54,730 nucleotides of DNA from Gemmatimonadales bacterium (GTDB taxonomy: Bacteria > Gemmatimonadota > Gemmatimonadetes > Longimicrobiales > Gaopeijiaceae), in NCBI GenBank assembly GCA_007692665.1, contig REBP01000048.1:1-54730 (forward strand), in the 5' to 3' direction. The translations under genes were made by a program, and so were the position numbers. The notes under the pieces are model-generated. The model was not told the DNA's origin, ran no database searches, and worked only from the letters and a program-made list of their open reading frames with translations. Positions 46,525 through 54,730 of the stretch are shown here, piece by piece. Each line of letters opens with the position of its first letter. Within the stretch, counting starts at the first letter, position 1.

Positions 46525-48374
46525 GCATCACCGGCCCCTCCACATCCCCGGCCACATCTTCGGCCGGCTCCCCGGTCACGCCCTCCGCCCCTCGCCCGCG
46601 GGCACTCCTCAGCGTCTCGGACAAGGCCGGCATCGAGGACTTTGGCCGGGCGCTTGCCGAGCGTGGATTCGAGCTCGTCTCCACCGGGGGCACGGCGCGT
46701 GCCCTGGAGGCGGCAGGGCTCGAGGTGACCCGGGTCTCCGAGGTCACCGGGCACCCCGAGATCATGGACGGCCGGGTCAAGACGCTTCACCCCGCGATCC
46801 ACGGGCCCCTGCTGGCCCGTCGTGACGTGGCAGGCGACCGGGAGGCGCTGGCCGAGCATGGCTACGCCCTCATCGACGTGGTGGCCGTGAACCTCTACCC
46901 GTTCAGGGAGACGGTGGCCCGCGGCGACGTGTCGGTGGCCGACGCCATGGAGAAGGTCGACATCGGGGGCCCCACGATGATCCGGGCTGCGGCCAAGAAC
47001 CACGCCAACGTGCTCGTGGTCGTGGACCCGGCCGACTACCCGCGGGTCCTCGAGGCCCTCGACGCCGGGACCCGCGCCGGGACCCACGCGGAGCCGACGC
47101 CGGAGCTTCGCCGCGAACTTGCCGCCAAGGTCTTCCGCCACATCGCGAGCTACGACGAGGCCGTCGCCCGGTTCCTCGAGGAGACGCCCTCCCGGTCGGG
47201 CACCGAGGCCGATGCAGGTGCGGACGCCGCGGCCGGCGACGGCACCGACGACTCCGCCTCCGTCGACACCCGCCTTCCGCCCCGTCTGGCCCCGACCTGG
47301 ACCCGCCAGGAGGTCCTCCGCTACGGCGAGAATCCGGACCAGGAGGCCGCCCTGTACCTCCCCGACGGCGCCCCGGCCGGGATCGCGGCGCTGGAGCAGC
47401 TTCACGGCAAGGCGCTGTCGTACAACAACCTGCTTGATCTGGACGGCGCCCTCCTGTCACTGGCCCCCTTCGCCCTGTCGCCCCGGGCGGCGGTGGTCAT
47501 CGTGAAGCACACGACCCCGTGCGGCGTGGCCGTGGGCGCCTCCGTGGAAGCAGCCTTCGGCAAGGCGCTGGCCACGGACCCGGTGAGCGCCTTCGGCTCC
47601 ATCATCGCGACGAACCGCACCCTCGATGCCGCCGCCGCCGAAGCCATGGGCGAACTCTTCGTGGAGTGCATCACGGCCCCCGCCTTCACCCCCGAGGCCC
47701 TCGAGATCCTGACCCGGAAGAAGAACGTCCGGATTCTTCGTTTCCCGGGGGATGCGGCGGGGCAGGCGAGCGGCTCCCCGGACGCGGGGCGGCTGGTCCC
47801 CGGTGCCGACGCCTGGAAGGCCTTCGACGGCCGCCCCGACCTGGACCCGGAAACCCGGGCGGCGGCGCGCTTCCTTGCCGCCCACGGTCGCATCCCCGAG
47901 CCCCGCGTGCTCCGGGGCATCTACGGCGGTGTCCTGGCCCAGACCGCCCCGGTCCCGCCCTTCTTCGGCATCGACGACGTCGCGTGGAAGGTCGTGACCC
48001 GCCGCGCGCCCACCGACGCCGAGCGCGAGGACCTGGCCTTCGCCTGGGCCGCGGTGGCAGGGGTCAAGTCCAATGCGATCCTGCTGGCGGCAGATGGCGC
48101 GACGCTGGGCATCGGCGCCGGACAGATGTCGCGGGTGGACAGTTCGCGGCTGGCGGTGTGGAAGGCCGGCGAGGCCGGGCTCGCCCTGGATGGGTGTGCC
48201 CTTGCCTCGGACGCCTTCTTTCCGTTCCGCGACGGGGTCGACGCCGCTGCCGAGGCCGGCGTCCGGGCGATCATCCAGCCCGGCGGATCGATTCGCGACG
48301 AGGAGGTCATCGCTGCCGCCGACGAGCACGGCGTGGCCATGATCTTCACGGGCCGCCGGCTCTTCCGCCACTGA
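46521..48374 (+). CDS. purH: bifunctional AICAR transformylase/IMP cyclohydrolase
   Basis: Last two steps to IMP. 617 aa against the usual 510-530. The N-terminal cyclohydrolase has [41 protein letters not shown] and [14 protein letters not shown]. The transformylase has [38 protein letters not shown] and [11 protein letters not shown]. Extra length comes from a 25-residue N-terminal Ser/Pro extension, an Ala/Asp-rich linker between domains (about 225-250) and an insertion in the transformylase near residues 410-475. Catalytic regions look intact. ATGA overlap with purN. Confidence 0.96.
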   Translation: MSITGPSTSPATSSAGSPVTPSAPRPRALLSVSDKAGIEDFGRALAERGFELVSTGGTARALEAAGLEVTRVSEVTGHPEIMDGRVKTLHPAIHGPLLARRDVAGDREALAEHGYALIDVVAVNLYPFRETVARGDVSVADAMEKVDIGGPTMIRAAAKNHANVLVVVDPADYPRVLEALDAGTRAGTHAEPTPELRRELAAKVFRHIASYDEAVARFLEETPSRSGTEADAGADAAAGDGTDDSASVDTRLPPRLAPTWTRQEVLRYGENPDQEAALYLPDGAPAGIAALEQLHGKALSYNNLLDLDGALLSLAPFALSPRAAVVIVKHTTPCGVAVGASVEAAFGKALATDPVSAFGSIIATNRTLDAAAAEAMGELFVECITAPAFTPEALEILTRKKNVRILRFPGDAAGQASGSPDAGRLVPGADAWKAFDGRPDLDPETRAAARFLAAHGRIPEPRVLRGIYGGVLAQTAPVPPFFGIDDVAWKVVTRRAPTDAEREDLAFAWAAVAGVKSNAILLAADGATLGIGAGQMSRVDSSRLAVWKAGEAGLALDGCALASDAFFPFRDGVDAAAEAGVRAIIQPGGSIRDEEVIAAADEHGVAMIFTGRRLFRH

Positions 48375-48436
48375 GCCCTGACGCCCCGCGCCCCGGCGTG
48401 CGATGCTGCGCCGCCCTCTGACCCCGACGGCGATCC

Positions 48437-50113
48437 ATGCCCCGCTGGCTCATCCTTCCTGCTGTTCTTGTCGTCCTCGGCCTGCTCGGCCTGGGGGGGC
48501 TCATGCTCTACAAGGGAGCGTCCCCGTCGGAGGTTGCGAGCCTCCTGGTCTCGGATGCCGTCGTGCAGCTGCGGGAGGAGATGCGCCCCGCTCGGCCCGA
48601 CGAACCGCGTGTACTGGTCCTGGCGCTGGACGGTGTGGGTGCAAGGGAGTTTCGTGACGCGGTAGGCAGCGGCGCCATGCCGCAGGTCGCGGGGCTGCTG
48701 GGGGCAGAGGTCGACGGCGAAGGGGGGCTGTACGAGCACGGCCTGGCGCCGGACGGGGTGTGGAGCATTCTCCCGTCCACCACCTACGCCGCCTGGACGG
48801 CAGTCTACACCGGGGCGGGGGTGGGGGAGAGCGGGGTGCCGGGGAACGAGTGGTTCGACCGGGAGTCCATGAGCTTCGTGGCCCCCGCTCCCGTGTCGGT
48901 GACGGAGCACACCGATGCCGTGCGCGTGTACTCCGACAGCCTCATGCACCGCTGGATGGCGGTGCCCACGGTGTTCGAACGTGCCGATGTGCGGTCGTAC
49001 GTCACCCTCGCCGCCCAGTACCGCGGGGCGGACCTCCTCGTGCGCCCCGATGCCGGGACGTTCGCCGATCTCGTTTCCTCGTTCGCTGCGGGCGCTGCGG
49101 TCGGGGAGCCGGACATGGAGACGTACACGGCCCTCGACATGGATGCAATCAATGGCACGCTGGACGCCATCGAGGAACATGGCCTGGCCGACCTCCAGGT
49201 GGTCTATTTTGCCGGTGTCGACCTGTTCACGCACGTCGCAGAGGCGGCGATCCCGGACCAGAAGCGCTACCTCTCGGAAGTCGTGGATCCGGCCATCGGT
49301 CGACTCCTTGGCGCCTACCGGGACCGGGGGGCCCTCGAGTCGACCTACGTGATCTTCGTCTCGGATCATGGGCACACCCCATCGCTGGCCGACGAACGGC
49401 ACGCCCTCGGCACCGGAGGGGAAGGGGAGCCGGCCGACGCCCTCGAGGCCCTGGGGTTCCGCGTGCGGTCCTTCGAGCTCGATACCGACGACGAGGCCTA
49501 CCAGGCCGTGTTTGCCTACCAGGGGGCGCTGGCATACGTCCACCTCGCGGACCGCTCCACCTGTCCGGAGCCCGGGGACCGCTGTGACTGGCGCGCTCCG
49601 CCGCGCTTCGACGAGGACGTCCTCGCGGCCGTGCGCGCCTTCGACGCCGCCGGTCGCTCGGGTGCCGGCGCCTGGAAGCTGGAGGGCGCCATCGACCTGA
49701 TCTTCGCACGGGAGTCCCGGGGCGTGGAGCCGGCCGGGCCCTTCCAGGTGTGGGACGGCGAGACGCTCGTGCCCGTCGGCGCGTACCTCGCCGCCAACCC
49801 CCGCCCGGACCTCGTGGATCTCGAGCGGCGGCTGGAAGCGCTCGGGGCTGGCCGCTACGGGCACCGGAGCGGCGATGTCATGCTCCTCTCCCGCTACCGC
49901 GAGGAGGACCCGATCACCGACCGTTACTACTTCTCGGCCGTCTACCGATCGTGGCACGGGAGTCCCAGCCGGCAGGACAGCGAGATCCTCTTCGCGCTGG
50001 CCCGGCCCGCCTCCACAGGCGCGGAACTGCGTGCCCGCATGCACGCCGCCGTCGGGGAAACCCCCTCGCAGCTCGACGTGACACCCCTGATCCTGGACCT
50101 GCTCGGTCGCTGA
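48437..50113 (+). CDS. alkaline-phosphatase-superfamily protein (nucleotide pyrophosphatase/phosphodiesterase-like)
   Basis: 558 aa, membrane-anchored by an N-terminal helix ([20 protein letters not shown]). Metal and nucleophile residues: D65 (LALDGVG), T115/T116 ([11 protein letters not shown]) and D310, H311, H313 (FVSDHGHTP), with a middle Asp region ([13 protein letters not shown]). This is the type I phosphodiesterase/NPP branch. Substrate unknown; localisation periplasmic. It lies 62 bp after purH and is the last chromosomal protein gene before tRNA-Ser. Confidence 0.87.
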   Translation: MPRWLILPAVLVVLGLLGLGGLMLYKGASPSEVASLLVSDAVVQLREEMRPARPDEPRVLVLALDGVGAREFRDAVGSGAMPQVAGLLGAEVDGEGGLYEHGLAPDGVWSILPSTTYAAWTAVYTGAGVGESGVPGNEWFDRESMSFVAPAPVSVTEHTDAVRVYSDSLMHRWMAVPTVFERADVRSYVTLAAQYRGADLLVRPDAGTFADLVSSFAAGAAVGEPDMETYTALDMDAINGTLDAIEEHGLADLQVVYFAGVDLFTHVAEAAIPDQKRYLSEVVDPAIGRLLGAYRDRGALESTYVIFVSDHGHTPSLADERHALGTGGEGEPADALEALGFRVRSFELDTDDEAYQAVFAYQGALAYVHLADRSTCPEPGDRCDWRAPPRFDEDVLAAVRAFDAAGRSGAGAWKLEGAIDLIFARESRGVEPAGPFQVWDGETLVPVGAYLAANPRPDLVDLERRLEALGAGRYGHRSGDVMLLSRYREEDPITDRYYFSAVYRSWHGSPSRQDSEILFALARPASTGAELRARMHAAVGETPSQLDVTPLILDLLGR

Positions 50114-50131
50114 GGTCCTGCTGCGGAAGGG

Positions 50132-50160
50132 TTGTCCGGCAGCCCTCGAGGGGCGAGAAT
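50132..50160 (+). promoter_or_regulatory. putative tRNA-Ser promoter
   Basis: TTGTCC (50132-50137), 17 bp, GAGAAT (50155-50160), 20 bp before the tRNA start. Confidence 0.45.
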
Positions 50161-50180
50161 TTCAACACCGAGTCACAGCT

Positions 50181-50263
<83 letters not shown>

Positions 50264-50293
50264 TCCAGTAAATACAAGGGTTTTCAGCGACTA

Positions 50294-50319
50294 GGGCCGC
50301 CTGCGGGGCGGCCCTTTTT
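50294..50319 (+). terminator. strong rho-independent terminator after tRNA-Ser
   Basis: GGGCCGCC (50294-50301), five-base loop, GGCGGCCC (50307-50314), then TTTTT (50315-50319). Ends tRNA transcription before the integrase. Confidence 0.9.
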
Positions 50320-50325
50320 CGTGCG

Positions 50326-50344
50326 TGTGTGCCTATTGTGTGCC
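50326..50344 (+). repeat. direct repeats TGTGTGCC, 11 bp apart, between tRNA and integrase
   Basis: TGTGTGCC at 50326-50333 and 50337-50344, one helical turn apart; a GTGTGTGT run follows near 50376. The position fits integrase arm-type sites or an int operator. Confidence 0.4.
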
Positions 50345-50365
50345 GGAAGTTCTCGGGCGTATCTT
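50336..50365 (+). promoter_or_regulatory. putative integrase promoter
   Basis: TTGTGT (50336-50341), 18 bp, TATCTT (50360-50365). It overlaps the second TGTGTGCC repeat, so a protein bound there could repress it. Confidence 0.45.
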
Positions 50366-50413
50366 GATGCTGCCAGTGTGTGTGTCAGTTTCTCGCAGTG
50401 CGGAGGTGTTGCC

Positions 50414-51538
50414 ATGGCTCAGGTTGTCCAGCGCGGGAAGGGCAGTTTCACGGTCCGGGTTTTTCTCGGCCGCGACCCGGTGAGCGGAAAGCGCCGCTAC
50501 TTCAACAAGACGATTCGCGGGACGAAGAAGCAGGCGGATGCCTACGCGACGCGCCTACAGTATGAGGTGGACACCGGCACGTTTCGAGAGAACTCCGACA
50601 GCACGGTGGGGGAGTATCTGAAGGAGTGGCTGGAGCACAGCGCGAAGCGAAAGGTTCGACCCCGGACCCTCGCCGGATACCGGGACCTGGTGCGAACCGA
50701 GATCCTGCCCGTCGTGGGCTCAATTCGGCTGGATGGCCTGACTCCTTCCGACGTGCAGCGCATCGTGAATCGGATGGAGAAGGCCGGGAAGGCGCCAAGG
50801 ACGATCCGAAACGCGGTCGGGGTCCTCCGGAACGCACTGATGCCGGCGGTTACCCAGGGCCTCGTGCGGATCAACCCCGCACTTGCCGAGAACATCGAGC
50901 TTCCGAAGGCGGTGCGCCGGAGGCTGACGGTTCTTGATAAGGAGGGGGCTCGAGGGTTCGTGGAGGCCGCGAAGGAACAGCGATGGGGAGCCGTCTACAT
51001 TGTGCTCATCGGCTCGGGAATGCGGCCGAGCGAAGCGCTGGGGCTCGGATGGGATGACTTCGACGGGAAGGCGGTCCGGATCCGGCGCTCCATCGTCCGG
51101 GGGCGGAACGGCCGGGACTGGACCCTGCAGGAGCCGAAGACGCCACATAGCCGGCGCACAGTGCCGCTACCGCCCTTCGCGATTGAGGCCCTGGCGGAGC
51201 ATCGGCGCCGGCAAGCTGCCGACCGGCTACAGGCGGGTGCCTCTTGGCCGGATCATGGGTTGATCTTCGTGGATGAGCAGGGGGAGCCCCTCCGGTGGCG
51301 CACCATGGCCCGGCGGGAGTTCTCGTGGATTCTGGAAGAGGCGGGGCTACCCACGATCCGCCCGTATGACCTGCGCCATACCTGCGCCTCCCTCCTCCTG
51401 TCCGCCGGCGTGAACCCCAAGGTGGTGTCTGAGCGCTTGGGGCACTCGACCGTGGCCCTGACCCTCGATACCTACAGCTCGGTGCTCCCGGGGCTGCAGG
51501 AAGAGGCCACGGCGAAGCTCGGGGAGATGTTCGGATGA
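50414..51538 (+). CDS. int: tyrosine recombinase (integrase) of the mobile element
   Basis: 374 aa. N-terminal arm-binding domain (GSFTVRVFLGRDPVSGKRRY), SAM-like core-binding domain (VGEYLKEWLEHSAKRKV to about 165), then the catalytic domain with R204 (GSGMRPSEALGLGW), K242, R321 (YDLRHTCAS; the usual first His of HxxR is Y318), H344 (RLGHST) and Y354 (TLDTYS). Start ATG has GGAGG 7 nt upstream. The stop overlaps the next gene (ATGA). Catalyses site-specific integration, by position into tRNA-Ser. Confidence 0.96.
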   Translation: MAQVVQRGKGSFTVRVFLGRDPVSGKRRYFNKTIRGTKKQADAYATRLQYEVDTGTFRENSDSTVGEYLKEWLEHSAKRKVRPRTLAGYRDLVRTEILPVVGSIRLDGLTPSDVQRIVNRMEKAGKAPRTIRNAVGVLRNALMPAVTQGLVRINPALAENIELPKAVRRRLTVLDKEGARGFVEAAKEQRWGAVYIVLIGSGMRPSEALGLGWDDFDGKAVRIRRSIVRGRNGRDWTLQEPKTPHSRRTVPLPPFAIEALAEHRRRQAADRLQAGASWPDHGLIFVDEQGEPLRWRTMARREFSWILEEAGLPTIRPYDLRHTCASLLLSAGVNPKVVSERLGHSTVALTLDTYSSVLPGLQEEATAKLGEMFG

Positions 51539-52107
51539 TGGACGACAAGGCCGTGCTAGCCCTCGCGGCCCCCGCCGGAGCGGTCAAAATGCGATTCCCG
51601 TCCCCTCTCGAAGAGGCCGTTGAGAAGGTGGACGGTGCTCGGGAGGTGTTGTTCGAGATCATCGCACTAAGGGCCATCGGGGAAGAACCGGGGGTGCTCT
51701 ACGAACGAAGTGACGCCCTGTGCTCCGAGGCGCTCCGCCCGATGCCCCCGGGCTTTCGGGATGAGGACGCGGTGCAGGGCCTCGCCCGCCGCGCGCAGGT
51801 GCTAGGACGCCTGGCGAGGCGGGCAGAAGGGGCACTCCTGGTCCTTGAACGTTTCGGCATGAGGTGGAAATGGGAGGAGGGGTACCCCGTTTTTCCATCC
51901 GGGAAGAAAGGTGGGAGGCGCCCACACGTTTACACGATGCTGGTCAAAGCTCTGGTCGAGGAGATCGAGGGGGCTGAAGGACCGACCCCAGACCTCCCTG
52001 GCCTTCGCACGGCCGTGGCCAAATCGCTAGCCGACTACTTTCCCGCCAAGTACGTCGACACCCGAGCAAATGGGATGCTAGACCGGGCGATCTACCGGGT
52101 AGGGTGA
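51535..52107 (+). CDS. uncharacterised mobile-element protein
   Basis: 190 aa, coupled to the integrase by ATGA. Mostly helical (PLEEAVEKVDGAREVLFEIIAL, LARRAQVLGRLARRAEGALL), then a basic, aromatic stretch (FGMRWKWEEGYPVFPSGKKGG) and a second helical part ending DYFPAKYVDTRANGMLDRAI. No recognised family. Position next to int suggests regulation or accessory recombination, but this is a guess. Confidence 0.7.
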   Translation: MMDDKAVLALAAPAGAVKMRFPSPLEEAVEKVDGAREVLFEIIALRAIGEEPGVLYERSDALCSEALRPMPPGFRDEDAVQGLARRAQVLGRLARRAEGALLVLERFGMRWKWEEGYPVFPSGKKGGRRPHVYTMLVKALVEEIEGAEGPTPDLPGLRTAVAKSLADYFPAKYVDTRANGMLDRAIYRVG

Positions 52108-52129
52108 GGACACCCCGTCCACCTTCCGG

Positions 52130-52159
52130 CGATCCAGCCCGGAAAACTCTCGATCCAGC
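52130..52159 (+). repeat. direct repeats CGATCCAGC, 21 bp apart
   Basis: At 52130-52138 and 52151-52159, two helical turns apart, in the leader of the excisionase-like gene. Candidate protein-binding sites. Confidence 0.4.
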
Positions 52160-52165
52160 ACAGAA

Positions 52166-52243
52166 ACCTTTTAACCTCGCCCGGACGAAGCCTACTCCTG
52201 CCCATTGCGCCGTCACGTTTGGAATGGCGGGCCACCTTTTAAC
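52166..52243 (+). repeat. direct repeats ACCTTTTAAC flanking the excisionase-gene leader
   Basis: At 52166-52175 and 52234-52243. These A/T-rich 10-mers stand out in GC-rich DNA and could be binding sites or -10-like boxes; no matching -35 boxes are seen. Confidence 0.4.
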
Positions 52244-52361
52244 TCCAAGGTCCGAAAAGGCTGTAGGCCAAAGCTTTACGTGTGCTCTAACAGGCCTTCC
52301 ACCCGGCAAACCTGCCCCATATCCTCCGGTGTCACCTACACACCCGACACTGGAGGAAACA

Positions 52362-52577
52362 ATGGACAAGCAAGGAAAGCCCCTCGGAACCGTGGAAGAC
52401 CTGGCCACCCGACTCAACGCGCCGCGCCATCGGGGCTACCAACTCGCACGAGAGGGGAAGGTCCCTGGGGTGGTCCGGATCGGTCGGCAGATTCGGATTG
52501 ACATGGACGCGGTAGAGGAATGGATCTCTGCCGGCGGGGACCTGGCAGGCCATGGGGAGTCGGCGGGCGGCGCGTGA
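52362..52577 (+). CDS. excisionase-like HTH (MerR/AlpA-type) DNA-binding protein
   Basis: 71 aa. GTVEDLATRLNAPRHRGYQL forms the helix-turn-helix, then the wing GKVPGVVRIGRQIRIDMDAVEEWI. This is the excisionase-family HTH seen in Xis and AlpA, which helps excision or activates element genes. Start ATG chosen for the excellent TGGAGGAAACA ribosome site; the frame is open further upstream but without conserved sequence. Stop overlaps the next gene. Confidence 0.88.
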   Translation: MDKQGKPLGTVEDLATRLNAPRHRGYQLAREGKVPGVVRIGRQIRIDMDAVEEWISAGGDLAGHGESAGGA

Positions 52578-52792
52578 CCATGGACCCGAACGACGCTGAG
52601 GCGCGGCTCCTTCGGGCCCTGGTGGAGTCGGCCCGGAACGGCGGTGTCGTGCTCTTCCACATGGAGCCTGAGGCCGCCATGCGGCTGGCTGGTGTCATCA
52701 TCCGGGGGGCCCAGCACTCTCCGCGCACGGTGGCGGACTATTACCGGCAGCTCGTGGACCTCTCCCGCCGGGCGAGCGAGGCCGGACCATGA
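52574..52792 (+). CDS. small mobile-element protein
   Basis: 72 aa starting at GTG in a GTGA overlap with the excisionase-like gene; ATG at 52580 is the alternative. Helical: DAEARLLRALVESARNGGVV, MRLAGVIIRGAQHSPRTV, YYRQLVDLSRRASE. No family recognised. ATGA overlap with the ATPase gene. Confidence 0.65.
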   Translation: MTMDPNDAEARLLRALVESARNGGVVLFHMEPEAAMRLAGVIIRGAQHSPRTVADYYRQLVDLSRRASEAGP

Positions 52793-53970
52793 ACCCAAGC
52801 GCCGCAGTCCTCACCCTCCCCAGGCCTCGGCTGATCCCGGAGCGCATCGAGTCGGGTGCGGACTTCATTGAGGCGGCGTGCGCCCTCGGAAGACCTCACC
52901 TTCGCTCCACCCTGGACAGGCACGCCAGCCTTGATCCCGAAGAGCAGTTTGCGGCGGTCATGCAACTGGTGGGGGATGAATGGGACCGGACCCGGAGGGC
53001 GTGGGCCGAAGAGGACGGCACCCTCACGCCAGCCCGGTTTGTCTTCCTGACGGAGGAGCAGGTTCAGGCCCAGGAGGCGCCCGCGCAACTCTTGGACGGC
53101 ATCCTCACCGTGGGAGGGCTCGCTGCCCTGGTGGGGCCTTCGGGGGAGGGGAAGACCTTCCTCGTGCTCAAGTTCGCCCGTGAACTCGCTGAGCAGGGGC
53201 GCACCGTTCTCTACGTCGCATCCGAGGGCGCCTACTCCCTCAGCCCCCGGCTCAAGGCGCTGCGGTCCGTCCACGCGCCCCGGGAGGCGCCCCTTCCGCT
53301 CTACGTCGTGCCCCAGCCCGTGAACCTCATGGATGCGGGGGAAATCGCCGTGTTCCTCGAGGAGGTCAAGCAATCCCTCCCGGAGCCTCCCGCCTGGATT
53401 GTCTTCGACACCCTGGCCCAGTCCATGGTCGGCGGTGACGAGAATCTGGCGCGAGACATGGGCGTTGTGGTTCAGAATTGCAACCGCGTTCGGGAGCTGA
53501 CCGGATCGGCCGTCCTCCTGGTGCACCATACCGGGCACGGCATGGACCGGGAGCGCGGCTCAACGGCTCTCCGGGCTGGCGTGGATACCATGGCGCTCCT
53601 CAAGAAAGATGAGGAGGGGGTCCTCGTGCTGAGCTGCCTGAAGCAGAAGGACATGGCTCCGTTTGACCCGATGCGGTACGAGCTGGTGCCGGTCGGCTTA
53701 AGCTGCGTGATAGGTCCAAGCTCAGGCATTGGACCTAGCCTTTCCGAGGCTGCCGTGGCAGTGCTCCGCTCGCTCGATAGGTCCAGCATGGGCGATGGAC
53801 TTACAAGCACCGATTGGGAAGCTGCATTCGGAGGCCCCCGCTCCACTTTCATGCTCCACAGAAAACGGCTCTATGACTTGGGATACGTCGTGCGAGACAA
53901 GCCCGGGAGGGGCGCCAGATACAGCGTTTCCCCCTTCGGCTCCGACGCCCTGAGGGGGGAAGGTCCATGA
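52789..53970 (+). CDS. RepA-like AAA/RecA-fold ATPase (putative replication helicase) with C-terminal winged helix
   Basis: 393 aa. ATPase core: Walker A GPSGEGKT (116-123), Walker B WIVFD (203-207), sensor LLVHHTGH (243-250) and RGSTALRAGVD (256-266, possible Arg finger). This resembles the RepA/AAA_25 helicases of plasmids such as RSF1010 and of phages. Residues about 315-385 look like a winged helix (LSEAAVAVLRSLDRSS, RKRLYDLGYVVRDKPGRGARY), which could bind DNA. Four GGTCCA-core repeats lie in the 3' coding part and more follow directly. Role in element replication is inferred. Confidence 0.85.
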   Translation: MNPSAAVLTLPRPRLIPERIESGADFIEAACALGRPHLRSTLDRHASLDPEEQFAAVMQLVGDEWDRTRRAWAEEDGTLTPARFVFLTEEQVQAQEAPAQLLDGILTVGGLAALVGPSGEGKTFLVLKFARELAEQGRTVLYVASEGAYSLSPRLKALRSVHAPREAPLPLYVVPQPVNLMDAGEIAVFLEEVKQSLPEPPAWIVFDTLAQSMVGGDENLARDMGVVVQNCNRVRELTGSAVLLVHHTGHGMDRERGSTALRAGVDTMALLKKDEEGVLVLSCLKQKDMAPFDPMRYELVPVGLSCVIGPSSGIGPSLSEAAVAVLRSLDRSSMGDGLTSTDWEAAFGGPRSTFMLHRKRLYDLGYVVRDKPGRGARYSVSPFGSDALRGEGP

Positions 53971-54064
53971 AGGTCCAACGTAGGTCCAATAGACCTCCCG
54001 CCACGATAGGTCCAAGGTCCAACCCCCTATACACGAAGTGTAGGGGGTGGACCGACCGTGGACC
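53709..54064 (+). repeat. GGTCCA-core repeat array (iteron-like, putative replication origin)
   Basis: Copies of (T/A)AGGTCCA(A): + at 53711, 53778, 53960, 53970, 53981, 54007, 54014; - at 53729 (TTGGACCTA), 53796 (TGGACTTA, one mismatch), 54048 and 54059 (TGGACC). Two inverted pairs (spacers 9 and 10 bp) lie inside the ATPase gene; three direct copies at 10-11 bp spacing follow its end, then two more, a hairpin, and two inverted cores. A 7-mer should occur by chance about 0.04 times in this length on both strands. Confidence 0.75.
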
Positions 54065-54164
54065 GGGGAGCGGGCAAAGAGGATCCCGGCACGGATGCGC
54101 CATCGCCTGGTCAGAGCCCCGGGCTGGGCTGGGCCGGAGTGGGGAGCCCGGGGCCGTCCCGTGA
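53967..54164 (+). CDS. possible small ORF inside the repeat array
   Basis: 65 codons, ATG overlapping the ATPase stop (ATGA), the style used by real genes here. The product is Arg/Gly/Pro-rich with no family features and is encoded across the repeat array and hairpin, so it may be only an open frame. Confidence 0.25.
   Translation: MKVQRRSNRPPATIGPRSNPLYTKCRGWTDRGPGSGQRGSRHGCAIAWSEPRAGLGRSGEPGAVP
54022..54048 (+). repeat. hairpin in the repeat array
   Basis: ACCCCCTA (54022-54029) pairs with TAGGGGGT (54041-54048). Inside, CAC (54032-54034) and GTG (54038-54040) extend the stem around a GAA loop after a 2-nt bulge. It sits between direct GGTCCA copies on the left and inverted cores on the right. 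No T-run follows. Confidence 0.7.
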
Positions 54165-54189
54165 GAGAAAACCGGCAGGGTGCGACCGC

Positions 54190-54489
54190 ATGAGCGCCCG
54201 GCGCTGCGCGAAGTGCGGGGAGGTGAAGAGCCCCGAAGACTTCCACCGGGACCGGAGCCGTCCGGACGGGCTCTTTCGACGGTGCAAGGTTTGCCGACGC
54301 CCGAAGGCCCGGCCCGCACCTCCCCCCGGGGGCGGGAGCGGCGCCGTCACCTGGCGTGAAGAGGCCGCCCGCCTGGTGGTAAGGAATGCCGCGGGGACCG
54401 CCATGGTCATGAGGCCGGAGGAAGCGCGGGCGATTGCCTTCGAGATGCTTGCCGCTCTGGGGGGACAAGGGGGGGACAAGGTAGGTTGA
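54190..54489 (+). CDS. small zinc-motif protein of the mobile element
   Basis: 99 aa. Cysteine motif C6-x2-C9 and C32-x2-C35 (RRCAKCGEVKSPEDF, then FRRCKVC), the pattern common in phage proteins and HNH endonuclease N-termini; no HNH catalytic motif follows. A Pro/Gly linker leads to a helical part (EEARAIAFEMLAALGG). Start ATG chosen because the cysteine motif begins directly after it; ribosome site weak. Confidence 0.7.
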   Translation: MSARRCAKCGEVKSPEDFHRDRSRPDGLFRRCKVCRRPKARPAPPPGGGSGAVTWREEAARLVVRNAAGTAMVMRPEEARAIAFEMLAALGGQGGDKVG

Positions 54490-54493
54490 AACC

Positions 54494-54730
54494 ATGAAAA
54501 ACAACGCAGAGAAGTGGACCCAGCTTGAGGGAGAGATTGCCCGGCGCATGGCGGAAGCCGTGGGGGTGCGGACGGGCCTCGGATCCCTGGAACTCGCGGG
54601 AAAGAGCGCCCAGGCAGCAACGGCCGCCCGCGAATACTTCGACCTCTTGGACCGGATCGCTCATGACTTCCGGAACCTGGTGGAAATCGCGAGAGAGATC
54701 GACGCCGGCACGGGCGTTCCTGTCTCCGAT
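54494..54730 (+). CDS. uncharacterised ORF, truncated at the window end
   Basis: 79 codons from ATG at 54494, frame still open at the edge. Helical, charged: EKWTQLEGEIARRMAEAVGV, ATAAREYFDLLDRIAHDF, LVEIAREIDAG. 4 bp after the zinc-motif gene. No family recognised. Confidence 0.6.
   Translation, partial: MKNNAEKWTQLEGEIARRMAEAVGVRTGLGSLELAGKSAQAATAAREYFDLLDRIAHDFRNLVEIAREIDAGTGVPVSD

Noticed and set aside
53709-54064. CRISPR array
   Set aside because: The repeats are only 7-9 bp, in both orientations, with uneven spacing; no repeat-spacer pattern.

Overview
The window is high-GC, gene-dense bacterial DNA. Its gene set suggests the phylum Gemmatimonadota or a close relative: a DUF4159/DUF4175 membrane cluster, a secreted M14 peptidase with a C-terminal amidotransferase-like domain, a periplasmic MA-type peptidase with a beta-propeller and a barrel-like end, many lipoproteins, a methylmalonyl-CoA epimerase and a JAMM-DinG helicase. 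This taxonomic placement is inference. Neighbouring genes often share 4-nt ATGA, GTGA or TTGA stop/start overlaps, and GTG and TTG starts are frequent.

Layout. 1-3988 holds proS (5' truncated), lysA and guaA in one overlapping run. 4100-8184 carries an SDR oxidoreductase and a large secreted HExxH/propeller protein. 8191-16366 carries a NAD(P)-binding protein, an unrecognised 400-aa protein, a TspO-like membrane protein, a propeller lipoprotein and a large patatin-like protein with a membrane insert between its catalytic halves. 16458-23661 carries RidA, a small outer-membrane-like protein, an RlmI methyltransferase coupled to a lipoprotein, and M14 and M48 metallopeptidases. 23781-28851 carries clpB, a lipoprotein, methylmalonyl-CoA epimerase, trxA and rsmI. 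28962-35240 is a tightly overlapping four-gene envelope cluster (DUF4159, DUF4175, a helical protein, and a secreted protein of a family often mislabelled asparagine synthetase B). 35242-38935 carries a JAMM-DinG fusion helicase, a small membrane protein and a FAH-family enzyme. 39006-44713 carries a TonB-like membrane protein, valS, an Ig-like lipoprotein and a GmhB-like HAD protein that lacks one of the two catalytic aspartates. 44803-50113 carries an IscA-type protein, an MBL hydrolase, purN, purH and an alkaline-phosphatase-superfamily protein.

The chromosome proper ends at tRNA-Ser(UGA), 50181-50263. From there to the window end lies the left part of an integrated mobile element: terminator, tyrosine integrase, unknown protein, excisionase-like HTH protein, small ORF, RepA-like AAA ATPase, then a zinc-motif protein and a truncated ORF. 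At the 3' end of the ATPase gene and just downstream are about eleven copies of a GGTCCA-core repeat in both orientations, arranged around a hairpin. This looks like an iteron-type replication origin or Rep-binding region and is the strongest candidate here for an undescribed system.

Regulatory calls are by eye. Several sigma-70-like promoters share the form TTGNNN-N16-18-TANNNT. At two genes (27970 and 39006) the -10-like box lies so close to the start codon that a leaderless transcript is possible.
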